A stretch of 6,392 nucleotides of DNA from Acidaminobacter sp. (GTDB lineage Bacteria > Bacillota_A > Clostridia > Peptostreptococcales > Acidaminobacteraceae): contig WXFH01000376.1 of assembly GCA_009881125.1 (NCBI GenBank), positions 1 to 6,392 on the forward strand. Reading direction: 5' to 3'. The notes beneath the pieces were generated by a model. The model ran no database searches and was not told the origin of the DNA. It saw nothing but the letters and a program-made list of their open reading frames with translations. This document shows, in pieces, positions 1 to 6,365 of this stretch (its first letter is position 1; each line of letters begins with the position of its first letter). The position numbers were made by a program, and so were the translations under genes.

Positions 1-687
1 CAGAATAACGAGGGCGTAGATATACCAGAAGTTGCGGAAAGAGTTGCTGATGGCCAGGAGGAGCCTGGTCGGTGCCGGAAGGGGCACACCGCTGCCCTCA
101 AACATGCTGAGGAAGGTCGGCATGACAAATGTCAGGAGGAAGACGACAACCAGCGTTGCTACCACCGACAGTACTGCCGGATAAACCATAGCGCTCTTGA
201 CCTTGTTGTTGACTTTGAATTCCTTCTCATAGTGGGTCGCCATGCGCTCCATAACTATGTCCAAACTTCCGCTGGCCTCCCCTGCGGCGACCATATAGGT
301 CATCAGGTTCGGGAACACGTCATTGTGCTTTTCCATGGCTTCCGAGAAGGTATAGCCCTTCTGGACATCCTCGTACAGGTCGCTGATGACTTGCTTGAAT
401 TTCTTATGCTCCGTCTGCTGTCTTAGAATGTCCAGCGTGTTGACTATAGTGACGCCCGCATTGAGCATGGTGGAGAACTGCCTGCCGAAGACGGCGATCT
501 GCTTGATGCTGACCTTGTTTAAAAAGTTGATGTCCTTCAGATCCTTCTGAATGACTTCTTCGACACTGATGGGGTAATACTGCCGTTCCTTCAGTCTGAC
601 GATCATTTCGCCATGGGTATTGGCGGTTTCAGTGCCTTCCAAAGTGGCGCCGTTTGGGGTAAGAGCCTTAAACTTGTAAACTGGCAT
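1..687 (-). CDS. pilC: Type IV pilus inner-membrane platform protein PilC (GspF family), 3' end cut off by window edge
   Basis: I translated this by hand; the frame stays open for 229 codons from the ATG at 687-685 to the left edge, so the C-terminal part (usually to about 400 residues) is missing. PilC is the polytopic membrane platform on which the PilB and PilT motors act. The N-terminus MPVYKFKALTPNG is the typical family opening. The first T2SSF domain spans about residues 65-190, with GRQFSTMLNAGV at 68-79 and the conserved GEASGSLD at 136-143. The first membrane segment is at about 170-190 (VVATLVVVFLLTFVMP), followed by the usual short loop and a second hydrophobic stretch starting near 220. 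An AAGGAG ribosome binding site at 697-702 overlaps the pilT stop codon, so the gene is probably translationally coupled to pilT. No frameshift is seen. The identification is firm; only the missing end is unknown. Confidence 0.96.
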   Translation of the reverse strand, partial: MPVYKFKALTPNGATLEGTETANTHGEMIVRLKERQYYPISVEEVIQKDLKDINFLNKVSIKQIAVFGRQFSTMLNAGVTIVNTLDILRQQTEHKKFKQVISDLYEDVQKGYTFSEAMEKHNDVFPNLMTYMVAAGEASGSLDIVMERMATHYEKEFKVNNKVKSAMVYPAVLSVVATLVVVFLLTFVMPTFLSMFEGSGVPLPAPTRLLLAISNSFRNFWYIYALVIL

Positions 688-696
688 TCGGCATCA

Positions 697-702
697 CTCC
701 TT
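697..702 (-). promoter_or_regulatory. Ribosome binding site of pilC inside the pilT stop region
   Basis: AAGGAG on the minus strand, nine bases before the pilC ATG at 687. Its first base overlaps the last base of the pilT TAA (702-704), which suggests that ribosomes finishing pilT feed pilC. Confidence 0.8.
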
Positions 703-1766
703 TAGTAGATAGTGCCCAGCTGACCTTTGACATAGTCATAGTCCATGGCGTGAGACTGACAGGAATCCCTGGAGATGACCCCCTGCTTATAAAGGCTGAG
801 AAGCGAGTTGTCCATGGTCTGCATGCCAAACTTGCCGCCGGTTTGAATATTCGTTTGAATTTGATGGGTTTTGCCTTCGCGGATCAGGTTGCGGATGGCG
901 TTGGTGGAAGTCATGACCTCAAAGGCGCCTACCCTGCCCTTCACGGCTTTTTTAGACAGTAGTTGCTGGGAAATGATGCCTTCAATGACCGCCGCCAGCT
1001 GAACTTTGATCTGCTCCTGCTGATAGGGCGGGAAGACGTCGATAATACGGTCCATGGTGTTGGCGGCGCCCAGGGTATGCAGTGTCGAGAGCACCAAGTG
1101 GCCGGTCTCAGCGGCGGTGACGGCAATGGAGATGGTCTCAAGGTCCCGCATCTCGCCGACCAGGATGACATCCGGGTCTTCACGAAGGGCGGCTCTCAGG
1201 CCGTTGCCGAAGCTTCCGGTATCCGCGCCGACTTCCCTTTGGTTGACAATGGATTTGTTGTGCTTGTGGAGATACTCAATGGGATCCTCCAGGGTCAGGA
1301 TGTGACAGCTGCGCTCAGCATTGATCAAGTCGATCATGGACGCAAGCGTAGTGGATTTACCGGAACCCGTTGGTCCCGTGACCAGGATAAGGCCCCTTTT
1401 CTTTCTGGCAAGATCTGAAACCACCGGCGGCAGTCCCAGTTCTTCAAGGCTTGGAATCCGGCCGTAGACGACCCGGAAGGCCAAGCCGTAGCTGCCTCTT
1501 TGACGGTAGGCATTGACACGGAAACGTCCGACATTGGGATAAGAGAAGGAATAGTCCAGCTCCCCTTTGTCCTCGAGGACTTCAAACTGGTGACTCTTCA
1601 TGGTCTCTTTGACCATGGACAAGGTATCATCCGGCGTCAGCGGCGTGTCCGTCAGTTTGACGAGCTCACCGTCCAGGCGCATGATGGGCGGTTGCCCAAC
1701 AGTAATATGAAGGTCTGAGGCCTTACTTTTGACGGCCTGGTCGAGATAGGTTAATACGCTCATCAT
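702..1766 (-). CDS. pilT: Type IV pilus retraction ATPase PilT
   Basis: This 354-residue protein has the family's normal length and all its landmarks. It is a hexameric cytoplasmic ATPase that depolymerises the pilus under PilC and powers twitching and DNA uptake in known systems. The N-terminal PAS-like domain contains KASDLHITVG (15-24). The Walker A motif GPTGSGKS is at 131-138, the Asp box around LEDPIEY (159-165), Walker B around VILVGEMRD (200-208), and the His box around TGHLVLSTLHT (221-231). The hallmark AIRNLIREGK, which separates PilT from PilB, is at 290-299, followed by GMQTMDNSL (314-322). There is no tetracysteine zinc motif, as expected for PilT. AGGAGG at 1771-1776 overlaps the pilB stop and precedes two tandem ATG codons (1766 and 1763); spacing is 4 or 7 bases, so initiation at the second is possible. 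Lying between pilB and pilC, it is part of the same transcript. Confidence 0.97.
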   Translation of the reverse strand: MMSVLTYLDQAVKSKASDLHITVGQPPIMRLDGELVKLTDTPLTPDDTLSMVKETMKSHQFEVLEDKGELDYSFSYPNVGRFRVNAYRQRGSYGLAFRVVYGRIPSLEELGLPPVVSDLARKKRGLILVTGPTGSGKSTTLASMIDLINAERSCHILTLEDPIEYLHKHNKSIVNQREVGADTGSFGNGLRAALREDPDVILVGEMRDLETISIAVTAAETGHLVLSTLHTLGAANTMDRIIDVFPPYQQEQIKVQLAAVIEGIISQQLLSKKAVKGRVGAFEVMTSTNAIRNLIREGKTHQIQTNIQTGGKFGMQTMDNSLLSLYKQGVISRDSCQSHAMDYDYVKGQLGTIY

Positions 1767-1770
1767 TCAC

Positions 1771-1776
1771 CCTCCT
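1771..1776 (-). promoter_or_regulatory. Ribosome binding site of pilT overlapping the pilB stop
   Basis: A perfect AGGAGG on the minus strand, overlapping the pilB TAG (1775-1777). It lies 4 bases from the first ATG (1766) and 7 from the second (1763), so the second of the two tandem ATGs may be the main start. Confidence 0.8.
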
Positions 1777-3457
1777 AATCGAGAGAGTACGTCATCCTCA
1801 TGAGTTCATCCACAGTTGTGACGCCCTCCAGAACGAGCTGCTTACAGCTTTCTCTCAATGTGGTCATACCGTGCTGAAGCGCGACGGCTTTAATTTGGTC
1901 AATTGGTTGATGTGCATCAATCATGGTCTTGATAGTGTCATACATAGGCAAGATTTCATGAATGGCAATCCGACCTTTGTAGCCCGTGTGGTTGCAGACG
2001 TTGCAGCCTTTGCCCTTGTGAAGCAGTTCGCCGTCCTGCATGCCAAGGAGCATTTTTTCCTTGAGTCCCGGCTCATAGGTGGTCTTGCAGTTGTAGCAGA
2101 CCCGCTTGACGAGTCGCTGGGCCATGATCCCGACTACTGAGCTGGAGACCATGAAGGGCTCAATGCCCATGTCCATGAGACGCGAAATGGTGGAGACGGA
2201 GTCATTGGTATGGATGGTACTGAGTACCAAGTGACCGGTGATGGCCGCACGGACCGCAATCTGCGCTGTTTCTTGGTCCCGGATCTCACCGATCATGATG
2301 ATGTCCGGGTCCTGACGGAGGATGGAGCGAAGGCCGCTTGCAAAGGTCAGGCCTGCTTTGACGTTGACCTGTGACTGGTTGACGCCATTGAGCCGATACT
2401 CAACAGGGTCTTCGACGGTGATGATGTTGCGGTTGATTTGATTCAGTTCGTTGAGTGTCGCGTACAGTGAAGTCGTTTTACCGGAACCCGTCGGACCTGT
2501 AACAAGAATGATGCCATGTGGATGCTGAATGATTCTTTCATAAAGCTCCAGGTTTTTTTCGGTAAAGCCCAGCTCATTTTTGGTGAGAAGCACGCTGCTG
2601 CGGTCCAGGAGACGAATAACGACTTTTTCGCCGTAGACCGTTGGCATGACGGAAATACGCATGTCGACTTCCTTGCCGTCAATGACCATTTCAACGCGGC
2701 CATCCTGTGGGACGCGCTTTTCAGCAATATTCATCTTGCCCATGATCTTGATCCTGGTAACAATGGCCGAGTGACTGATCTTTTCCGGGCTCATGATCTC
2801 CTGAAGTTCGCCGTCCAGTCGGAAGCGGATTCTTAGATTGCGCTCCAGAGGCTCAATGTGAATGTCACTGGCCTTCAGCTTGATGGCCTGCTTGATGACG
2901 GAGTTCAGGAGCTTGACTACCGGCGCGTTTTCCACGTTGGCCAGGACTTCGTCATCCATAAACTCAGAGAAGTCGGAAGCGTAAGTTTCGCTGAATTCCT
3001 CCAGTGCCTTCTCCGCGCTCTCCTTCTCATAGTAGAGGCCTATGGCGTTGATGATCTCAAGCCGTGTGGAAATGACCGGTTCTACGTTCATGCCGGTCGC
3101 CAGCTTGATGTCGTCAATGGCAAAGATGTTCAGCGGATCCGCCATGGCCACCGTCAGGACATTGTCCTTGTGCTTGATGGGAATCAGCACGTGACGGCGG
3201 GCCAGCTTCTCAGAAATCATCCGGGGTACTTCTGGTGGAATATAGGTTTTCTCAAGCTCGACGTTGGGAATCCCGAGCTGGAATTCCAGAGCATCCGAGA
3301 TCTGGCTCTCATCCACGTGCCCCAGCTCAATCAGGACTTCACCGATCTTGCGGCCGCTCTTTTTTTGTATTTCAAGGGCACTATCAAGCTGATCTGGTGT
3401 GATCAGTCCAACGTCGATCAGTAAATCTCCGAGACGCCTGTTTCTCGATTTTTTCAT
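1775..3457 (-). CDS. pilB: Type IV pilus extension ATPase PilB with N-terminal MshEN c-di-GMP-binding domain
   Basis: This 560-residue protein is a full-length GspE/PilB secretion ATPase that drives pilin polymerisation from the cytoplasmic face. Residues 8-60 form the MshEN module with two RLGxxL...Q-type motifs, and the rest of the T2SSE N-terminal domain runs to about 150. The N2 domain begins at about 180, with KASDIHIEP (195-203) and RFRLDGELQE (211-220). Walker A GPTGSGKT is at 321-328, the Asp box around TVEDPVEYRLNG (347-358), Walker B around IIMIGEIRD (386-394), and the His box TGHLVLSTIHT (407-417). Cysteines 454, 457, 485 and 488 form the CxxC...CxxC zinc site that distinguishes PilB/GspE from PilT. 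The ATG at 3457 has a GGAGG seven bases upstream. A 42-base gap separates it from the pilO-like gene and no terminator is visible there. PilB rather than GspE is preferred because pilT and pilM/N/O flank it. Confidence 0.97.
   Translation of the reverse strand: MKKSRNRRLGDLLIDVGLITPDQLDSALEIQKKSGRKIGEVLIELGHVDESQISDALEFQLGIPNVELEKTYIPPEVPRMISEKLARRHVLIPIKHKDNVLTVAMADPLNIFAIDDIKLATGMNVEPVISTRLEIINAIGLYYEKESAEKALEEFSETYASDFSEFMDDEVLANVENAPVVKLLNSVIKQAIKLKASDIHIEPLERNLRIRFRLDGELQEIMSPEKISHSAIVTRIKIMGKMNIAEKRVPQDGRVEMVIDGKEVDMRISVMPTVYGEKVVIRLLDRSSVLLTKNELGFTEKNLELYERIIQHPHGIILVTGPTGSGKTTSLYATLNELNQINRNIITVEDPVEYRLNGVNQSQVNVKAGLTFASGLRSILRQDPDIIMIGEIRDQETAQIAVRAAITGHLVLSTIHTNDSVSTISRLMDMGIEPFMVSSSVVGIMAQRLVKRVCYNCKTTYEPGLKEKMLLGMQDGELLHKGKGCNVCNHTGYKGRIAIHEILPMYDTIKTMIDAHQPIDQIKAVALQHGMTTLRESCKQLVLEGVTTVDELMRMTYSLD
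3278..3436 (-). other. MshEN c-di-GMP-binding tandem motif in PilB (residues 8-60)
   Basis: This is a sub-feature of pilB. Two 24-residue motifs sit at residues 8-31 (starting RLGDLLIDVGLI, ending ALEIQ) and 37-60 (starting KIGEVLIELGHV, ending ALEFQ), separated by the five residues KKSGR. The known MshEN consensus is RLGxx(L/V/I)(L/V/I)xxG(L/V/I)(L/V/I)xxxxLxxxLxxQ, repeated after a five-residue spacer. Motif I matches at every fixed position. Motif II has Lys for Arg, Ile for Leu at position 2 and Ile for Leu at the first internal Leu, and keeps both Gly residues and the terminal Gln. Established work on MshE and on clostridial PilB shows that such modules bind c-di-GMP. Binding here is inferred from the motif, not shown. 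Confidence 0.85.
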
Positions 3458-3464
3458 GTGTTTG

Positions 3465-3470
3465 CCTCCG
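3465..3470 (-). promoter_or_regulatory. Ribosome binding site of pilB
   Basis: CGGAGG on the minus strand, seven bases before the ATG at 3457, inside the only sizeable intergenic gap of the operon (3458-3499). I see no hairpin plus T-run in that gap, so transcription probably reads through. Confidence 0.75.
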
Positions 3471-3499
3471 GTTAGTGGTGCTCTTGTGTGCTTTTAAAG

Positions 3500-4687
3500 T
3501 TACTGAGGTACTGTGTTCAGAAAGTAAACGGCTTCAGCCCGGGTCATGGACGCGTTTTTGTCTGTAAGACCAGCGGAAACGTGGCCGGTTGCCGCCTGAA
3601 TCTTAGCTGCTTCTGTTGTCCAGGTAAAATCCGGCTGTTCCAAAACTTTCTGCATGACCAGATCAAACTCCTCATAAGTGATAGGGTTGTTTGGTCTCAG
3701 GGTACCGTCTTCGTAGCCTATGATAAATTCACTGAGGAAGCCTTTAAAGATGGCCTTTGCCATGACGCTTTCATAGCGTCCAAGCTCCATATAGTCCGTG
3801 AATTTCGTCAGGTCTACCGGTTGTGCCGGCGTTGGCCACTCAAAGAGGCCGTCCAGCAGTATAATGAGCTCGCCGCGAGTCAGCGGCGCGTCTGGATAGA
3901 ATAAGTTGTTGGCGTCGCCGTAGACTAAGCGCTTGCTGCCAAAATTGTCTATGGCGTTTTCCGCCCAGTGCCCTGCAATATCCGCGAACTTCACATAGGC
4001 TGTCTGCGCTGCCACCAGGCTGTCACTCTTCATGAGGTAGCGGGTGCCTATAAACGGTTCCCCAGGAAGCGCCGTAAACGGATTGCCTTTGACAAAGGTG
4101 TCGCGGTTGAACCAAACCACCAGATTATCCGCGGCTTTGGTCATGTCTGACAAGTCGTGGAGGTCCATGGAAATTTGACCGGACAGACGCGTCGTTTCTC
4201 CTTTCGCCATGTTGAGTCCCGACACCATGATGCGATTATCAAACTTCCAGATGGCTTTCAGCAGGTTCCACAGAGACGTATATTCGCCTTCGTATGCCAC
4301 CTGAACTGTTTGCAGCTTCGCCTGGCCGCCTTCGATTTCAAGCATTTGAGGCTCCGCGAAATTCAGGGAAACGTCTCTGACGCCTGGTGTCTTCAACAAT
4401 TCGTTGAACAGGAGAATGATTTCTTCCTGCTCTTCCACCAAACTAAAGTACTTGCTGCCGATGGTCTGGATTTCTCCATCCAGCGCCGACCACTCCGTAT
4501 TGAGTTGAGCCAGTGTCTGATCTATGGTTTCGAGCTCGGCTTTCTTGGCCTGCCATTCATTTCGTACCGCTTCCTTCTCGTCCAGCGCGGCCCACTGCGG
4601 GGTGACGATATACTTGAAGGTGAAGTAGCCTATGACGGCGAACAAGAGGACAAGGAGGAGGAGTTTTTCACGATTAGTTAGCCGCAT
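3500..4687 (-). CDS. pilO: PilO-like pilus alignment protein fused to C-terminal S-layer homology repeats
   Basis: The 395-residue product is about twice the usual PilO length of roughly 200. Residues 1-8 are cytoplasmic, 8-28 form a single membrane helix (LLLLVLLFAVIGYFTF), about 34-96 are a Glu/Leu/Gln-rich coiled coil, and about 96-182 form the PilO-type alpha/beta domain with TPGVRDVSLNF and VQVAYEGEYTSLWNLLKAI. After a linker (about 182-231, containing NPFTALPGEPF) come three SLH-like repeats at about 232-284, 294-348 and 354-393. Position directly after pilM-pilN, topology and coiled coil support PilO; sequence conservation of PilO is always weak. An upstream in-frame GTG at 4693 would add two residues, but AAGGAG at 4697-4702 lies only 3 bases from that GTG and 9 from the ATG at 4687, so the ATG is preferred. 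The start overlaps the pilN end by 14 bases. The SLH part should lie outside the membrane and bind wall polymer (inference). Confidence 0.88.
   Translation of the reverse strand: MRLTNREKLLLLVLLFAVIGYFTFKYIVTPQWAALDEKEAVRNEWQAKKAELETIDQTLAQLNTEWSALDGEIQTIGSKYFSLVEEQEEIILLFNELLKTPGVRDVSLNFAEPQMLEIEGGQAKLQTVQVAYEGEYTSLWNLLKAIWKFDNRIMVSGLNMAKGETTRLSGQISMDLHDLSDMTKAADNLVVWFNRDTFVKGNPFTALPGEPFIGTRYLMKSDSLVAAQTAYVKFADIAGHWAENAIDNFGSKRLVYGDANNLFYPDAPLTRGELIILLDGLFEWPTPAQPVDLTKFTDYMELGRYESVMAKAIFKGFLSEFIIGYEDGTLRPNNPITYEEFDLVMQKVLEQPDFTWTTEAAKIQAATGHVSAGLTDKNASMTRAEAVYFLNTVPQ
3509..3994 (-). other. SLH repeat region encoded at the 3' end of the pilO-like gene
   Basis: This sub-feature holds three repeats. 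Repeat 1 has FADIAGHWAENAID, then YPDAPLTRGELIILL. Repeat 2 has FTDYMELGRYESVMAKAI, then GYEDGTLRPNNPITYEEF, a nearly textbook SLH core. Repeat 3 is shorter, lacks the FxD/HWA start, and ends in NASMTRAEAVYFLNTV. The known SLH fold uses the (I/L)TRAE turn, in particular its Arg, to bind pyruvylated secondary wall polymer. Here TRGE and TRAE keep the Arg in repeats 1 and 3, while repeat 2 has TYEE. The frame is continuous with the PilO part, with no stop or shift between them. Confidence 0.88.
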
Positions 4688-5246
4688 CTTCACCCGCTCC
4701 TTTCACTCTCAAGGTCATGGTGAAATCATAGAAACCGGTTTCGGTGTTGTTGATGCTTCTGACCAGAAGGTTCTCGAAACGGTCAGTATTCCTCAAATTG
4801 TATTCGAGTTCTGCTATGGCTGGCTTATTCGTAGCTGAACCTGAAATTTGAATTTCCTTGCCCGGATTGAGGGCCATGTTTTTGACCTCAAGGTCTTTAG
4901 GCACGGTGCTCATCAAGCTGAACAGGAACGCTTCATCCAGCCATTCCTGACCGGAAAGGACGACGTCCATGTTCTTGAGGACTTCGAGTCTGACTTTGCC
5001 GTCCGCGATGCCCACCCTTAGCATGTCTGCTTCGGCAAGGCGCGAATAGTTGGGATCATTCAGGACGTCCGCTTCCAGGGACTTAATCTCCGCATCCATC
5101 ATAAAGCTGCGCACCAGGTTGTAGACAGGCAGTGCGGCAGCCAGAAGGACGAGGAGTGCGATGATCAGCGGATAGTTGATATTGCTGGAACTGCTGCTCT
5201 TCTTATTCCGATCCACGTAGGGTTCAAAAAAGTTATAATCTCTCAT
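4674..5246 (-). CDS. pilN: Type IV pilus alignment subcomplex protein PilN
   Basis: The 190-residue protein has the PilN plan: a short cytoplasmic tail, one membrane helix (about 25-46, YPLIIALLVLLAAALPVYNL), a coiled-coil stalk (about 48-98) and a small alpha/beta domain (about 100-183). The tail peptide YNFFEPY (4-10) corresponds in place and character to the INLLP-type peptide that inserts into PilM in known structures. Between it and the membrane is a basic, serine-rich linker (RNKKSSSSSN, 13-22). PilN would pair with the PilO part through the stalk and ferredoxin-like domains to build the ring around PilC. The ATG at 5246 is preceded by a weak G-rich site (AGGGGG, eight bases upstream), and the gene begins 12 bases after the pilM stop. 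The last 14 bases overlap the start of the pilO-like gene. Similarity is low, as usual for PilN, so the call rests on topology, tail peptide and gene order. Confidence 0.9.
   Translation of the reverse strand: MRDYNFFEPYVDRNKKSSSSSNINYPLIIALLVLLAAALPVYNLVRSFMMDAEIKSLEADVLNDPNYSRLAEADMLRVGIADGKVRLEVLKNMDVVLSGQEWLDEAFLFSLMSTVPKDLEVKNMALNPGKEIQISGSATNKPAIAELEYNLRNTDRFENLLVRSINNTETGFYDFTMTLRVKGAGEDAAN
4697..4702 (-). promoter_or_regulatory. Ribosome binding site of the pilO-like gene, inside pilN; decides its start
   Basis: AAGGAG on the minus strand lies within the last codons of pilN. The distance is 9 bases to the ATG at 4687 and only 3 to the GTG at 4693, which favours the ATG. With pilN and pilO overlapping by 14 bases, the two are likely translationally coupled, consistent with their products forming a heterodimer. 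Confidence 0.75.
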
Positions 5247-5258
5247 CTGTTTCGCCCC

Positions 5259-6362
5259 CTATCGACGGATCATAGCCCCAAGCGCATTGACAAACGGCAT
5301 CATGGTCTTGGAGGTGGAGTTTTGAACCGTCACGTTGGTGATTTGACGAATCCTGGTCGTCGGGATATTGAAGCTGTCCTGGATGTATTTATCAAGGCCT
5401 TCCATTTGAGAAGCGCCGCCGTAGATGTAGATCTTGTCAATGGCGTTGCCGGTGCTGCGTGTAGTATGGAACTTGAAGATCCGCTCAATTTCATTGATCC
5501 AGGTATCCACCACATTTTTGACGATGTTGCGGATCCTCATGGTCTCTTCGTCCAGCATCAGCAGGTGCGCTTCTTCCTGAGTGTAAACTTCGCTGATGTC
5601 CACCAGGGTAATCTTCTTCTCCTCTGCTTCCCGCTTGGTGTAGTCCAGGAAGCTGATGAGGTTGTGGTCAATGGCTTCTGAGCCTTGTGTGATCAGCCGG
5701 TTGAACTTGTATTGTCCCTTGTCAAACATGACCACGTTGATGTGACTGTAGCCAAAGTCGATCACCGCCACGGATTTGGAGTTGAAGTCCGGGTCGCCGT
5801 TGATCAAAAAACCACCTTGAAGCAGCTTGTCAATGGAGTTGGATTGAAGGTCCAGGACATGAGCGTTGAGATCCACCCCGTGAAGCAGATCAAAGTAGCT
5901 TCTGGCCATTTCCTTAGGCATGGCCGCCGCCAGGAGTCTGGTCTTTTTGACATTATCTTCCTCGAAGGTCTCAATGATCTTGGACTGAACAATGTAGTCG
6001 TTCATTTCTATGGGCATATACTGCTGGACTTCGAATTCCAGCATTTTATCCATCTGATCCTCATTGGTCGTAGGGAGGGTGATTTCCCTCGTGATAATTT
6101 CATTGTTCTCGACCGAGCAAATGACATAGGCTGGCTTAATTTTTTCGTTTTTAATGAATTCCTTGAAGTGATTTTTGAGCAGCTCGAAATCAATAATGCG
6201 TCCCTTTTCAACACTTCCAAACGGCGTAGGAATTTCAAGTGCCCGGTCAATAGTCATAGAAGACTTGCTGACCTTTCCAAGAACGAACTTCGTCGTATGC
6301 TGACCGAAGTCCAGCGACAAAATGTCTTTTCCCTGGAGTTTGACTTCTTTAGGCTTCTTCAT
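5259..6362 (-). CDS. pilM: Type IV pilus assembly protein PilM, actin-like ATPase
   Basis: This protein of 367 residues (368 if the preceding in-frame GTG at 6365 is used) is a complete PilM of the FtsA/actin-like fold. It forms the cytoplasmic ring that holds the PilN tail and links to the motor ATPases. Using 368-residue numbering, phosphate-1 is ILSLDFGQHTTKFVLG (15-30), phosphate-2 is VIDFGYSHINVVMFDKG (201-217), and the adenosine motif is IYIYGGASQMEGL (312-324). The family signature around FEVQQYMPIE (111-120) is also present. The start is unclear: the leader reads GAGGGGGGCTGTC-GTG-ATG. I prefer the ATG at 6362 because it gives the same 8-base distance from the G run as pilN has. It is the first gene in view on this strand, but the fragment to its right is too short to show whether it starts the operon. 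Confidence 0.95.
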   Translation of the reverse strand: MKKPKEVKLQGKDILSLDFGQHTTKFVLGKVSKSSMTIDRALEIPTPFGSVEKGRIIDFELLKNHFKEFIKNEKIKPAYVICSVENNEIITREITLPTTNEDQMDKMLEFEVQQYMPIEMNDYIVQSKIIETFEEDNVKKTRLLAAAMPKEMARSYFDLLHGVDLNAHVLDLQSNSIDKLLQGGFLINGDPDFNSKSVAVIDFGYSHINVVMFDKGQYKFNRLITQGSEAIDHNLISFLDYTKREAEEKKITLVDISEVYTQEEAHLLMLDEETMRIRNIVKNVVDTWINEIERIFKFHTTRSTGNAIDKIYIYGGASQMEGLDKYIQDSFNIPTTRIRQITNVTVQNSTSKTMMPFVNALGAMIRR

Positions 6363-6365
6363 CAC

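Noticed and set aside
963..1418. 151-codon plus-strand frame opposite pilT
   Set aside because: It is a mirror of the conserved ATPase core of pilT, so it is a shadow and not a gene.
1358..2510. Near-repeat of DNA around 1358-1390 and 2478-2510
   Set aside because: Both encode the TGPTGSGK Walker A region of paralogous ATPases (PilT and PilB). The likeness reflects protein conservation, not a mobile or regulatory repeat.
2858..3424. 188-codon open frame on the plus strand, opposite pilB
   Set aside because: It is fully antisense to the conserved MshEN/N-terminal part of pilB, and its protein has no recognisable domain. Codon bias of the real gene produces such frames.
1775..3457. Type II secretion ATPase GspE as an alternative for PilB
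   Set aside because: The neighbouring pilT and pilM/N/O genes and the absence of gsp genes favour a pilus system.
3458..3499. Possible internal promoter or terminator in the 42-base gap before pilB
   Set aside because: I see no stable hairpin followed by a T run and no convincing -35/-10 pair; only the pilB ribosome binding site is supported.
3500..3994. SLH part as a separate downstream gene joined by sequencing error
   Set aside because: The frame is continuous through the linker, and no start codon with a ribosome binding site is evident at the junction, so a true fusion is the simpler reading.
4157..4681. 174-codon open frame on the plus strand, opposite the PilO part
   Set aside because: It is antisense to a well-supported coding frame, is rich in Phe, Arg, Gln and His in an unnatural way, and shows no domain or convincing ribosome binding site.
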